From Asterias rubens (lineage: Eukaryota; Echinodermata; Asteroidea; Forcipulatida; Asteriidae): a stretch of 64,000 nt of DNA. The position numbers and the translations under genes were made by a program. Each line of letters begins with the position of its first letter. Within the stretch, counting starts at the first letter, position 1. A model generated the notes under the pieces. That model did no database searches. It was not told the origin of the DNA and was given only the letters and a program-made list of their open reading frames with translations. Location: positions 16,118,151 through 16,182,150 of the forward strand of contig NC_047067.1 in the NCBI RefSeq assembly GCF_902459465.1, written 5' to 3'. Below are positions 32,801-42,810 of the stretch, one piece after another.

Positions 32801-33562
32801 TTTTCAAAATGTCCACAGATTTACATTAAACTTACAGGGTTGAAGATAATGATAGTGGATAACTTCCCTGAAAATATTACTAACTAAGGTTGTGTAGTTT
32901 TTGAGAAATTAGTAAAACAAGTCAAAACATAATTTTGGTTTCATGAGACCAAAATTATTTTAGCATGTAAAATCCCCTAACCAGTTATGATATTATACCA
33001 AAACCACAGCATAACTGGTTTTAAAATACGTTTTTACATGCTAAAACTGAGACGAAAATTATCACTTTTATTCATTTCTCAAAAACTACAGCACCTCAGT
33101 AAGTAAAATTTCAAGGGAAGCTTTCTACTATCATAATCTTCAAACTGTGTAAGTTTAATGTAAATCTGTGGACGTTGTGGTTTTTTTTAGGAAAAAGTAC
33201 ATATACCCTTTAATGGACGTGTTGTACAATCATGTACCTTCTTTTTCACATGGGCGCAACCAACCAAGCGTGTCTAGAGTACCTTCTATACACGTGTACT
33301 TGTATTGCATCTCCACGCGAGCTCCATGCGTTAAACAGCCAAGAAAGGATGGTCTCAAATATTATATACAATGTAGATATTACAGTTTTCTTATAGCTGG
33401 GGTCCATAGGAAACATTTAAAAAAAAATATAACGAGTCTCTTACCTCGCGTTAAAACATGGTAAAATTGTTTTTTCTCCAGAACGCTCCAAGCCAAATTT
33501 CTGAAAAAGGCGGGGTAAAACTAGCCACTCAATACATGACGCGTGACGTCATCGGCGGCTAA
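26741..33562 (+). CDS. Small single-pass membrane protein gene, four exons (101 aa)
   Basis: Exons are 26741-26813, 27364-27471, 31967-32010 and 33482-33562. The introns are GT-AG and phases 1, 1, 0 match at every junction, giving 102 codons with stop. Residues 1-38 are polar (MTSSEHLPLV, then RSEEAENADN). Residues about 41-60 form one hydrophobic helix (AASFLASFSVAVLLVLAITS). The rest is a short basic and glycine-rich tail. With no signal peptide it would be a type II or tail-exposed membrane protein. I recognise no family. Exons 1-3 have near-consensus sites; exon 4 is open to a stop but less certain, and the true 3' part may lie elsewhere. The 4.5 kb intron 2 is full of transposons. Confidence 0.6.
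27364..27471 (+). CDS. Membrane protein gene exon 2 (transmembrane)
   Basis: The acceptor is ttcttttcag|ACAAC and the donor is TTTTG|gtaagc, phase 1 at both ends. It encodes the whole predicted membrane helix preceded by TKAQETYYHR. Confidence 0.7.
28510..28630. mobile_element. AGTCTTGGTGCAAGACG fold-back, copy 2
   Basis: CTAGTCTTGGTGCAAGACG at the left and GTTGCACCAAGACTA at the right match the ends of the 18406 element. The arms are diverged and the middle is shortened. Confidence 0.65.
28766..29743. mobile_element. DNA transposon ends enclosing a LINE fragment
   Basis: GGAATAAAAGTGTAGTGACT at the left is inverted at the right (AGTCACTAGACTTTTATTCC). Both continue with GTTCTTTCACGGCCGTT and TTGCCGTGTGATAA. 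The 75 bp terminal repeats enclose about 650 bp of LINE, so a LINE landed in this element or was captured by it. Confidence 0.65.
28880..29515 (+). pseudogene. CR1/Jockey-like LINE reverse transcriptase fragment
   Basis: LDFSKAFDRV (near 28980), GVPQGT (29148-29165) and FADD (29239-29250) are ordered RT motifs. The first two are in one frame and FADD in another, so a frameshift intervenes. Stop codons are scattered. Downstream, GTGCGCTATATAAGACTTCG and a TTA repeat form the 3' tail. Only the palm region and tail remain. Confidence 0.75.
29753..29925. mobile_element. TTAA-family MITE fragment
   Basis: CACTGGACACTATTGGTAAT, CATATGCATAAAATAACAAA and CAATCGGTCATCGAAGTTGC are the right half of the family in inverted orientation. 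Confidence 0.6.
30325..31165 (+). pseudogene. LINE endonuclease-to-RT fragment, interrupted
   Basis: NARSIVNKLLDFHTLL (about 30330-30376) is the start of an AP-endonuclease domain. A 152 bp MITE follows, then EASDIVAVNKTFLADSVSDS and DRQRNGGGVMIAA continue the same domain from 30539. After frameshifts, HIDIQGNDHAGIHLTL and ADVDRLINNLGNIDW belong to the linker before RT. CR1/Jockey-like. The reverse transcriptase itself is absent. Confidence 0.7.
30377..30528. mobile_element. CCGTCGATTTCACAAA fold-back, copy 2, inside a LINE
   Basis: GGATTTCACAAAGAGTTAAG at the left and AACTCTTTGTGAAACCGATCC-like sequence at the right match the 3255 element. The surrounding LINE protein reads continuously if this block is skipped. 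Confidence 0.7.
31237..31673. mobile_element. GCCGTCAACTCGCC inverted-repeat element
   Basis: Repeated GCCGTCAACTCGC-CATCAACTCGC words at the left return inverted at the right (GAGTTGACGGCGAGTTGACG). There is no ORF of note. Confidence 0.5.
31967..32010 (+). CDS. Membrane protein gene exon 3
   Basis: The acceptor is ctttttcag|CTATA and the donor is TTCGGA|gtaagt, entering in phase 1 and leaving in phase 0. It encodes ISRSTKSAALFGFG, a basic segment just after the helix. Confidence 0.62.
32108..32320. repeat. TTGGTTCCAA...TTTCGATTTTCGGGACGG repeat, copy 1
   Basis: GACCATTGGTGTTGCGCGGT is followed by GAGCTTTCGATTTTCGGGAC and then an ACACAGGACGGGAG hairpin. An inverted copy lies at 36255-36500. 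Confidence 0.6.
32783..33213. mobile_element. TTAA-flanked MITE with 110 bp arms
   Basis: TTAA (32783-32786 and 33210-33213) flanks inverted arms that begin AGGATCCGGGTACTTTTTC and end AAAAAGTACATATACCCT. Both arms contain TTTACATTAAACTTACA-like words and a CTCAAAAACTAC block. The short centre holds a second hairpin (CTAACCAGTTATG). It lies in intron 3 of the membrane protein gene. A deleted copy is at 13371. Confidence 0.75.
33482..33562 (+). CDS. Membrane protein gene exon 4 (stop)
   Basis: The pyrimidine-rich acceptor gttttttctccag|AAC fits phase 0. Twenty-six codons (NAPSQISEKGGVKLATQYMT and on) run to TAA. An internal GGG|gtaaaa could be an alternative donor. Confidence 0.42.
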   Translation, partial: NAPSQISEKGGVKLATQYMTRDVIGG

Positions 33563-33657
33563 ATTACACGTGCACACACTCGTACACGACAATGTGCAAA
33601 CAAAGTAATGTACAATAGGCAATGCGAATACATGTATGTATAGACGGATTGATCAAG

Positions 33658-33933
33658 ATGTCGCACACCTCTAGTAGTACTGAATGGGAAGAAAACAGCG
33701 TTCTGTCCGAGGATGTAGTGTACCCCAGTGACTCCAGATCTTCAAGCTCCTTGGAAGAAGAACTCAGGGCCGATGGAAACGACTTGGAGGATCTTGAAGT
33801 GCCCGGAGGTGCCGGTCCAGCGTTGGTTGTTCGCGGTGCCGTACCATACCGGTACCGGTATGAGCCGGCTGAAGCTGATGGGGAACTGCCGGAAGGACAT
33901 CCGCGAAAAATTGGCCCGTCTCAGGAACACTGA
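33658..33933 (+). CDS. Short acidic ORF, possibly P2X7-C-terminal-like family
   Basis: MSHTSSSTEWEENS opens a serine- and acid-rich frame of 91 codons containing AVPYRYRYEPAEADG. A YRYEP-type motif after an acidic stretch recalls, from memory, the N-terminal part of proteins with a P2X7-C-like cysteine domain that are multicopy in echinoderms and cnidarians. The cysteine domain itself is absent and the frame ends early, so this may be a truncated copy. Confidence 0.35.
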   Translation: MSHTSSSTEWEENSVLSEDVVYPSDSRSSSSLEEELRADGNDLEDLEVPGGAGPALVVRGAVPYRYRYEPAEADGELPEGHPRKIGPSQEH

Positions 33934-34066
33934 GCGCTATGTGATGTGGTCACACATTAACAATAACGTGACATGAAGTACATTTTTAACATTATTATTA
34001 TTCTTATTAAATTATTTTATCCCGTATTGTTCCGGTTCCCCTTGATTGACTTTATGGAATAAACAT

Positions 34067-35420
34067 AAAAATAAAGCCCATACATGCCCAATTGAAATGT
34101 AGCCAATCCAACAACCTATAATTCTGAAAACTTATTTTTACATCATTAAACGCAGTGGACACTATTGGTAATTACTCAAAATAATTATTAGCATAAGGCA
34201 GAGGTTGATAGTAAACAATTATGTGAGAAAAGGCTCCCTCTGAAGTAACGTAGTTTTCGAGAAAGAAGTAATTTTCCATGTATTTGAGTTCGAGACCTCA
34301 GGTCTCAAAATCAAGCATCTGAAAGCACATAATAATTTCGTGTGACAAGTTTTCTGTCAAACCTGTACACATTAGATAATGTCCATTGACAACAACCTTA
34401 TTTTGACAAAGTGCTTCCAGGTGACTTTAAAGACATGCTTGAACGAAAATGTCAAGTCGTGAACTTTGCTGAATTCCACTTAAAATGTTTTCGATGAATA
34501 AGGAAATCGAGTCATATGATTATAAATAGGTTTCAATTGTGTAAAAAAACAATCATTTTGTATGCCCTTGTCCAGAGCTTTTCTGCGAGATTTGCGAAAA
34601 GCCCCGTTACGTAATCACTCTCAAAACGTCATAAGTAGATAAAGCCGCTTTGTTGCAGCGTGGATGTATAACAAAGCAAACTCCCACAAATGACGTCAGC
34701 GGCATTGTCCTTTGACGCCCGCTCTCAACGGCAGAAGTGTTTTTAGTTTTTCAAAAAACCTTTAGGTAGGGGCCTGATTTTTTACTCGATAATTACGAAA
34801 AGTTCAGAAGTGTACACATATCAAAATTACATTAAAATGGTGAACAAGTAAAAATACCATTTCTGTTGAAAACATTCCGCTCAGGTAGCTGTTTAAGCCT
34901 TGGATTCCAATACATGTCTCTCCGTGTAAAAGGGAATAATATTATTGTATAATATAATACTTAACGTACAGCTTTTTGAACAGGTTGAGTGCGTCCCGAT
35001 TTCACTATATTTTCTGTGCTTGTCCTCGATCAAATAACATTCATATGATGACATATATTGGGCGATTCCGCGTTAACACGCGTTACATTTTAGAGGGTCC
35101 TTCACTTACATTCTCCATTCTCTGGCTGCAAGACTAATTTGATTTAAAAATAAAGCCCATACATGCCCAATTGAAATGTAGCCAATCCAACAACCTATAA
35201 TTCTGAAAACTTATTTTTACATCATTAAACGCAGTGGACACTATTGGTAATTACTCAAAATAATTATTAGCATAAGGCAGAGGTTGATAGTAAACAATTA
35301 TGTGAGAAAAGGCTCCCTTTGAAGTAACGTAGTTTTCGAGAAAGAAGTAATTTTCCATGTATTTGATTTCGAGACCTCAGGTTTCAAAATCAAGCATCTG
35401 AAAGCACATAATAATTTCGT
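34067..35420. repeat. Direct duplication containing TTAA-family MITE
   Basis: About 275 bp at 34067-34342 recur almost unchanged at 35146-35420 (AATAAAGCCCATACATGCCC through CGTGTGACAAG). The first copy is cut short and joined to GTTTTCTGTCAAACCTGTAC, which also follows the second copy at about 35600. This is a duplication with an internal deletion in one copy. Confidence 0.8.
34895..35146. repeat. Duplicate of 37891-38109
   Basis: CCTTGGATTCCAATACATGT, TATAATACTTAACGTACAGC, GATTCCGCGTTAACACGCGT and GGCTGCAAGACTAATTTGAT occur in the same order in both places. The copy here has about 30 extra bases. The preceding AAAGTGCTTCCAGGTGACTT is shared too (34410 and 37868). Confidence 0.8.
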
Positions 35421-35578
35421 GTGACAAGGGTGTTTTTTTTCTTTCATTATTATCTCGCAAATTCGACAACCAATTGAGCTAAAATTTTCACAGGTTTGTT
35501 ATTTTATGCATATGGTGAGAAACATCAAGTGAGAAGACTGGTCTTTGACAGTTACTAATAGTGTCCACTTTCTTTAAT
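35220..35578. mobile_element. Full-length TTAA-family MITE
   Basis: TTAAACGCAGTGGACACTAT at the left and TAGTGTCCACTTTCTTTAA at the right bound a copy collinear with 25095-25474, with a CGAGACCTCAGGTTTC centre. Confidence 0.7.
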
Positions 35579-35659
35579 TAAATACAAATCTGTGACTTAT
35601 GGTTTTCTGTCAAACCTGTACACATTAGATAACCCAGCAGGGTGGATATGTGCGCATTA

Positions 35660-36250
35660 CAAGTCTTATTATTATTATTATTAATGTCCATGGACATTGT
35701 TTACATAAAATATTGGATAGAAGGTTCAATGTTCAGTGTGCATACACACAATCAAGTTTACACCATGATATCCCTCTAAAAACTCAACAGCGGGGTTTTT
35801 GAAAAAGGTGAAATTAAACTTTCATTTTGAAAAACCTACAACTGAAACTTTGTGATGTTATTTCTCTTCATGTACAACAAAAGTTCAAAAATAATCCACC
35901 TGTCGGCTTTTGCTGATGTGACCAAGACTCAAGATCATCCACTTCCAGATGACTCGTCCGATCGTCGCACACGTGTGGGTGGGCGTGTGTGTGTGTTTAC
36001 CTCTGTCATGTCTTTGACCCGTCGACCGTCGTGAATTTTAGCCGCCGCTCACGTTACAGGGGTATTACGTAATCATTATCATTCATAAGTAGCTTTTGAC
36101 TCTCGGCTGAAAAAGCCGCGCGGCCGAGTGCACTTTTTACTAGAGTTATTTATTACTCAATGCAAATTTTGAGAGTAAAATGGTTATTAACCGGTATCTA
36201 CGATGTCTATTTGGCCATAAAAAGGTAATAGTTGACATATTGAGATCATC
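35660..36250. other. No gene recognised
   Basis: A 60-codon ORF (35852-36034) crosses a GTGTGTGTGTG stretch and has no motif. Confidence 0.4.
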
Positions 36251-36254
36251 CTTT

Positions 36255-36500
36255 ATTGGCTATTGAACATGTAGCGTCCTCCGTCTTTCGATTTCGGGAC
36301 GGTAAGGCCATGGAGTTTTCCTCCATAAGGCACAGGTTGTTATTGTAGCCTCATCTTCCCTTGGAAAAAAAACACGCTTAGATTTGTTTACCGTCCTGTG
36401 TGCTACCGTCCCGAAAATCGAAAGGTCGCTTTTGCCGTGCTAGATCGGAACGTTGGTTGTGTATGTGACCGCGCAACACCAATGGTCTTGGAACCAAGAC
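36255..36500. repeat. TTTCGATTTTCGGGACGG repeat, copy 2 (inverted)
   Basis: A hairpin of TTTCGATTTCGGGACGGTA and CCGTCCCGAAAATCGAAAGG is followed by TGACCGCGCAACACCAATGG, the inverse of the 32108 copy. Together they could be the ends of one 4.4 kb element, or two separate insertions. Confidence 0.55.
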
Positions 36501-36609
36501 TAGGTCATTGCTTGCTCTGCAACCAAACGAAGACAGAAAACAAACGAAATGATTTAAGTTCAATATCGAACACATTGATTTAATTATTATGATATTGTTA
36601 CGAAAAATA

Positions 36610-36750
36610 TCATGGTTTAAGGGTGACTAGTCGATATTAGCTCCCCAAGGTCACGTTGACAAACTATTTCCCGAGAAGAAGTTGAGAGATCTAGTGTGTC
36701 AACTTCCAATACCAAGGGGAGCTCATATCGGCTAGTCACCTGAAATAAAC
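36610..36750. mobile_element. Short fold-back element
   Basis: GTGACTAGTCGATATTAGCT and GAGCTCATATCGGCTAGTCA are inverted ends. The inner GTCACGTTGACA pairs with TGTCAACTTC. Confidence 0.6.
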
Positions 36751-36904
36751 AATGTTATATTTGTTTTACTAAACTTCATTAATATTCAGTTGTTTTGAGC
36801 AAGGGAAAATGACGACTGTGAAATAAATCGAACCATGATAAGTTTGTTCATGTGATGGATGTCGCTAGAGCGATGTTCGTGCGTGTCTACAACAGTAACA
36901 CGAT

Positions 36905-37016
36905 CGTAAAGCCCATGGCAAGTAGAATAGCGCCCGGCTGACCGGTCGCACATGGTTAATGTGCATGACAAGTATAATAGCTCCTGGGCTTCCCGGGCGC
37001 TATTCTGCTTGTCGAT
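36905..37016. mobile_element. Short fold-back element
   Basis: GGCAAGTAGAATAGCGCCCG and CGGGCGCTATTCTGCTTGTC are inverted ends of a roughly 110 bp element. Confidence 0.6.
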
Positions 37017-37557
37017 TGTAAAACCACAATTCAACATCAAACTGTCAGGGAATGGTTTATTACCAGATCAGAGACCAAACCTATCGTGTATTTTCCTGTT
37101 CAACTCCCCCCCCCGACACCGGATTTGGTTTCGAATTTCCCGCTCCAGAATCATTTCCTCCTTCTTTTCTCTCCCTCTTCCTCGCACCTTCCCTCAGTTC
37201 CGAACCCCAGCCCCTACCAACACCTGTTCCGCCTTGCGCCCCCTAATTAAGAACTGTATATACTTGTTAACGCCTCATACATGTTTTAAAGTCACCTGCA
37301 AATAAAACTTTTGTTTTTGTCAAACGTATGTTTAGTAACAATAAAACTAGTTTTTTAGTAATTGTTTGTAACGATTTATATGTTTAAAAAATACATAAAG
37401 TTGTTTGGGGTTTATTCCGCCTACCCCTTTTGTGACGTCAATCGAGGCAGACTTTGCCTTCATGCGTAGAGTAAACACACATGCAAAGTACATGCAGATC
37501 CAAGCCGTGAGTTTGTATGTTTCGAAAACAAGTTCTTTTTCTTGCATTTTTCCGGCA

Positions 37558-37644
37558 ATGCCGACCAAGTGTATTGCTGCTGGATGCAGCAAAACAACTA
37601 AAGATGGGGTCAGTCTGCATGGCTGGTCAGACTCACAAGAGTAA
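37558..37644 (+). pseudogene. THAP zinc-finger N-terminal fragment
   Basis: MPTKCIAAGCSKTTKDGVSL is the start of a THAP (C2CH) domain: the initiator, CxAxxC and GVSLH spacing fit. THAP domains bind DNA and occur in host proteins and P-element transposases. The frame ends at TAA after WSDSQE, before the second Cys/His pair. A weak donor (AGA|gtaata) could make it a real first exon, but no continuation was found. Confidence 0.55.
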
Positions 37645-37890
37645 TAGTGCCTAGTGGTCCGGTCCGACGTCTTTTTCAGCACTGTGCAGCATTTTCTCTT
37701 CAATTATCGCGCCCCAATTTACGTCACGAACAACGCCCTCTCGGGTCGGGGCCTCCTCTTAAATTTGTAAACAAGATAGGACCAAATGTTTTAGAACCTA
37801 TTTAACTGTTTATTCACATTCCACTCATTAAAACACATATATATGTGACAACAACTTTATTTTGACAAAGTGCTTCCAGGTGACTTTAAG

Positions 37891-38109
37891 CCTTGGATTC
37901 CAATACATGTCTCTCCGTGTAAAAGGGAATAATATTGTATAATATAATACTTAACGTACAGCTTTTTGGATATTTTCTGTGCTTGTCCTCGATCAAATAA
38001 CGTTCATATGATGACATATATTGGGCGATTCCGCGTTAACACGCGTTACATTTTAGAGGGTCCTTCACTTACATTCTCCATTCTCTGGCTGCAAGACTAA
38101 TTTGATTTA
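37891..38109. repeat. Duplicate of 34895-35146
   Basis: This is the partner of the copy described at 34895, followed by further ACACGCGTTAC words (38148, 38332) not present there. Confidence 0.8.
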
Positions 38110-38589
38110 AGTGTTCATCTTTCTAAGAGAGCTCAGCGAAAATCGGTAACACGCGTTACGCTGAATGGAAAGGCCAAAAAAATACCAAACTTTAGCTCAA
38201 TTTTGTCCCAAAAGAAACTAGTCTACAACAAACTGGTTTCTATTGTCACCAAGTACTATGCTAAGGTTTATTAAACTGAAATAATAAAAATAATTCAAAT
38301 GTACTTTTTTAGAAAATTGCAAAATAGTCGGTAACACGCCTTACGGTAACACGTACGCGTTACAATTTTTCCCAGACTTTGTTTTTATGTTATTTCAATT
38401 GTTGAGTCACAATTTCTCTAAAATATCAACCAATATTAGTTTCACATCATATTTAAAGAGCAAAACAAGAGCTGTAGACCTTTTGATTTATTTATTTTGT
38501 TCGTTATGATTCCGAAAACAAAATGTTTTGCCATCTTTAAGACTTGCCAACTTCCAATACCTTCCAGCAGGGTGCATCCCAAACACACA

Positions 38590-40525
38590 TGGGTCATTCC
38601 ATGTCAGACCAACGCACTTTTTTACCTCATGTCTTCCGATTTTGATAAAAATTGCTGTGCTTGTAGGTCCTAATGAGCAATGAATGCACACCAATTTTCA
38701 GCCCGATCGAACTTTCCATGTGGTCAGGGCAGAAACCACTAAAATCTAACATTTTTAGGGTAAAATACCACCTTTTTGGTAAAAATATGTCATAACCATG
38801 TCAATTTTTATCACATATATGCAAATTTGGTATCAAATATTGATAAAAATTGCATGCTCAAATCAGTTCTTTCACCAAAAATTAATTTTCTGAAATGTAG
38901 GTCACTGTAATCTTTAATATGTTATCGTGACCTTTGACCCCGTTTTTGAAATAACGCATCATTCCAAAAGTCAATGAAATGAAAATCACTTGATAGAGCA
39001 TGTCATCCTCTATCAGAATCCACTAAGAAACAACTGGGCTCTTCAATATTTACAACTTTAAGACTATTTTTGTACAGTTGGTAGGTTACAAATTAGTCAA
39101 TTTATACATGTACTTTACTTTATAAATAAATAAAAATAAAAAACTTTCCAAAGTTACTAAAATTGTTATTGGTTTGGGATTTTTTCATGTTGAGGGCTGA
39201 TGTGGTCTAACCAGAATCATACTTTAAAATACCAGCAGTGACGCACCCAGGATTTAATTTGGGTTGTGGGTGGAGGGGGGTGGTGGGGGAGGGCATTTTT
39301 CCGAAACAAAATTCTTTCCAAGTAAACAAAATATGTCACCATGCTGCAACTCTGACTTCATCGGAAGGTTAGCATGCCTTTTCGTGTGCTATACGGTTAA
39401 ATGGAAATCGCACAGTTAGCACAAAATCTGCTGCTGAGCAGCTCCATTAAAATGGGCACTGAAGTCAGAGTTGCAGCATGGTGAACAAATTGTTCTTGAG
39501 GATTTCTCAGAAAGTTACTATGCATTAATTTGTTGTTCAAGATTCATTAAAGTAAGACAGCATAAGTTTGTGATCTACTGAAGAAAGGCAGACAGCTTCT
39601 CCATCTCAACCTTGATGTAATCTCTAACTGGGATCACCAATAATCACAGTGGTGCACCCGAAAAGGGGGGGGGGGTGGGGGACGATGGGTCTGGGGGATT
39701 GATCCCAGCCCCTCCAAGGTATTCAATTTGTTTGTTTGATTTGTTTTGATTTTTTGTTTTACAATCTTCGAAAGAAATTTTGGGGGAAAATATGGCCCCA
39801 AAAATAATAAATCCTGGGTGTGTCACTGCTGATAGTTTAAATTCTGATTCTGGTTAAACCACATCAGCCCTCAACAAGAAACAACTGTACAAAAATGGTA
39901 ATAAAATTGTAAATTTTGAAGAGCCCAGTTGTTTCTTGGTTGATTGTGATAGAGGAAAACATGTTCTATCAAGTGATTTTTATTTTGTTGATTTTTGGAA
40001 TGATGCATTGTTTCACAAATTGGGTCAAAGGTCACGTTAACATATTAAAGATCACGGTACTTGTACAAAAATAGAGCCCAACTGTTTCTTAGTGGATTCT
40101 TAGTGGATTTCGATAGAGGAAGACATGCTCTATCAAGAGATTTTTATTTCATTGATTTTTGGAATGATACATTATTTCAAAAACTGGGTCAAAGGTCACG
40201 ATAACATATTGAAGATTACAGTGACCTACATTTCAGAAAAAAAAATTTTTGACAAAAGAACTGATTTGAGCATGCAATTCTCATCATTTTGATACCAAAT
40301 TTGCATATGTGTGATGAGAATCGACATGGTTATGACATATTTTTACCAAAACGGTAGTATTTTACCCTAAAAATGTCAGATTTTAGTGGTTTCTGCCCTG
40401 ACCACATGGTAAGTCCGATCGGGCTAAAAATTGCTGTGCATTCATTGCTCATAAGGACCTACAATCACAGCAATTTTTATCAAAATCGGAAGACATGAGG
40501 TAAAAAAGTGCGTTGGAATGACCCA
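38590..40525. mobile_element. 1.9 kb fold-back element with arms over 600 bp
   Basis: TGGGTCATTCCA at the left returns at 40521-40525 as ACCCA. The arms match through AAAAGTGCGTT, CCTCATGTCTTCCGATTTTG, CAATGAATGCACA, GGTCAGGGCAGAAACCACTA, TTTGCATAT, AAAGGTCAC, GAAACAACTGGGCTCTTCAA, TGAGGGCTGATGTGGTCTAA and CAGTGACGCACCCAGGATTT. The centre (39240-39790) holds a G-rich stretch and a separate small hairpin. No coding region is present. The right arm carries a small local duplication (40085). Confidence 0.8.
39337..39483. mobile_element. Small fold-back nested in the 1.9 kb element
   Basis: CACCATGCTGCAACTCTGAC at the left pairs with GTCAGAGTTGCAGCATGGTG at the right. It disturbs the otherwise mirror-like centre. 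Confidence 0.7.
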
Positions 40526-41009
40526 CATAAGTCATTTTCTTCACGTATTTCCATTACTTCACCAGGGAAATAATCCCCATCATATACCACAAACACCAAT
40601 CCACATGCTTAGAATCGCTTAGATGACCATTGGGAACAAGGATAATCCTAACTGTTGAATGGGAAATGCTATTCCCCATGGGCGAATAGGTCTTTTTGAT
40701 CGCCGGTGCGGATGGGAGTAACAGTGAATGTCACGTGAAGTAAGTCCCACCATCAAATGACAAGGATCTGTATGTCAGTTATATAATATGGAAATATTGA
40801 CTGCTATGAGGGGCATAGCCATGGTTTTGACATCACCGAGGGCCTATAATATAACTGTTCCCCGATTTATAAAGCAGTCAATATTTCTTTTATATACTGA
40901 ATAAAGATTCTTCTTATCAACAACATTCTGACTATACGGTGAAAGGTCAATTCCAGGGTTGATCTATCTCGCCGTGCCATTTTTTCCCAGCATGCCTGTC
41001 TCGATCATA

Positions 41010-41305
41010 ACCCCTGGAAGGAAGTCAAAAATATCCAAATATAATTGGGATATTACAACTAGTCCTGTGGTTGATCCGTTCTGTGTTGGGCATTAGTCGC
41101 GCACACGCTTGACGCGCTGTGTGTTATAAAAGTCATAAACTTGCCTTGGCATTCAGTGTTGCGTGAAAAAAAAAAAGTGAATACGTACATCTTTATACGC
41201 ATGCGTTTCGTCGTTAGAGCTTTTTGAAGACGCACGGCGTTTTAAATTGTGCGCGTATATGATAGCCAATCAAAGACAAGGATCGGAGTTTGCCTCCCAG
41301 GGGTT
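41010..41305. mobile_element. Possible MITE with CCCCTGG ends
   Basis: ATAACCCCTGGAAGG at the left and CCTCCCAGGGGTTAG at the right are inverted. The interior contains many CG and GCGC words. Only the short ends support it. Confidence 0.4.
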
Positions 41306-41435
41306 AGAGTAGTACGCAAAGCTAGCAGGTGATACGGCGCGCTGCCCATGGTAGCGAGGTTGGTCGCGTTGTGACACGGAACGCTAGTCGTACATCATAC
41401 AAATCAAAGTTGCGTCATTTTCAGAGCAGGCATAG

Positions 41436-41466
41436 TCAATTGACTATGCCCCGGGCATAGTCACAA
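41436..41466. repeat. Palindromes of CATAGTCA words
   Basis: GGCATAGTCAATTGACTATGCC is followed at once by CCGGGCATAGTCA. Each half is self-complementary. Confidence 0.6.
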
Positions 41467-41767
41467 TGACGTCATCTTGGTAGAAGAAGGGGGCGTAGCT
41501 ATTTCCATGACTCCATTTTCAACCAATCAGATTAGAGGATTCTCTTAATGAGGTATATAAAAAGTCATATAGACTAGTCGCATCAACACTATGAGGTTTG
41601 AGTAAATTTGTGCGTATTGACTATAAAAATAGAACGCGTGTTATTCAGTGAAGTGCGCATTTTTGTTACCGACGCGGCGTTTACACGTAAATGTTCATGG
41701 TGAGCGTGGCATCAGTCGCCGCGTGTGACGCGCGTATCACGTCCGCCATACCTCAAAAAGGCTTATT

Positions 41768-41925
41768 GTATACGCCTCTCTTAATAATTATGCATGACGT
41801 CATAATTCTTACCCAAAATGAGGCTATGGGCGCACATATCCCATCACTTGCAGTGGCTGCGCCCATCGCCTCGTTTTGGAGTAGCATTGTGACGTAGGCC
41901 TACCTCATGCATAAATCTATATAAT
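41768..41925. mobile_element. TATACGCCTCT MITE, single copy
   Basis: TATACGCCTCTCTTAATAAT, a CATGACGTCATAATTC block and CAGTGGCTGCGCCCATCGCC match the dimer at 53544-53839. The right end is weakened. Confidence 0.6.
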
Positions 41926-42228
41926 TAAAGTTGAACGCCAACTTCCTACCCGCGGCGCTGCGCTATCCTACTATCCGCTTGCGCTCGGTTACCTCGCCCC
42001 CCTCGAGGACGAGGTTGTGCCAGGTGCCGCCATTGTTGTTTTAGGGCGCCACCATGTTGTTTCACGTCAAGTGGTGCCCGCGCACCCTGCTGAATTGATG
42101 CATCCTGGGGTCAATTTCCGGGTACCCGTGGGTTGGGGGAATGTGTTGTTTGTTGCGTCACAGTCAAAGCGCGAGCGTGTAGAAACTTCGGGGTTGGGCC
42201 GGGGGCATAGAGTTATATGTTCTTATAG

Positions 42229-42810
42229 GCCTTTTCACACTACAAAAAATCTCTGTGTTGGACACGGATACGATCCGGATAATGTGCACTGACCTTTTCA
42301 CACTACAACTTTTTAACACGGTGTCGATCCGGATATGGCACTTTATCCGTGTCGAAACCAACTCTGCCTGGGAGGCGGGTTGATAAATCTCTATCCGTGT
42401 CGATGATTCCAACACGGATCAAAAGCCGTAGTGTGAACACCTCCCGGTTAGTGTGACCACCTCCGGGTTAATTTTCGATCCGTGTTGATTGTGCGTGGCG
42501 CCATCCGCGCACACTACAGTTGTCCAGCGCGTACAAAAGGCGCTGCGTACATAACAAGAAGCCGCGTCCTGGGGCCTTTCTCAAACACGGCTTGGGCTCC
42601 ATGCGCTGTGTACGCAGCTCGGCCTTTAACCTGCATTTTCAGCGCATTTAGAGCGTTTTCGAATCGAAGGCTCAGGCTTGAGGCTTCAGGCTTAGGATTT
42701 TCAGGCTCCGGCTCAGTGAGGCTTAGGCTTCACAATAAACAACATGGCGACGAAATTGTTTCGAACACTTCGGCTTCACGGGATTAGGCTTCATGTGGCC
42801 CTCGTGGTGG
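42229..42810. repeat. CTTTTCACACT-family end with GGCTTCAGGCT array
   Basis: GGCCTTTTCACACTAC starts a region of CGATCCGGATA and TATCCGTGTCG words. A degenerate array of GGCTTAGG / GGCTTCAG / AGGCTCCGG words follows (42590-42800). The same two blocks appear inverted at 47340-47965, which suggests that 42.2-48.0 kb is one large inverted-repeat element, about 5.7 kb, without a transposase. Confidence 0.55.
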
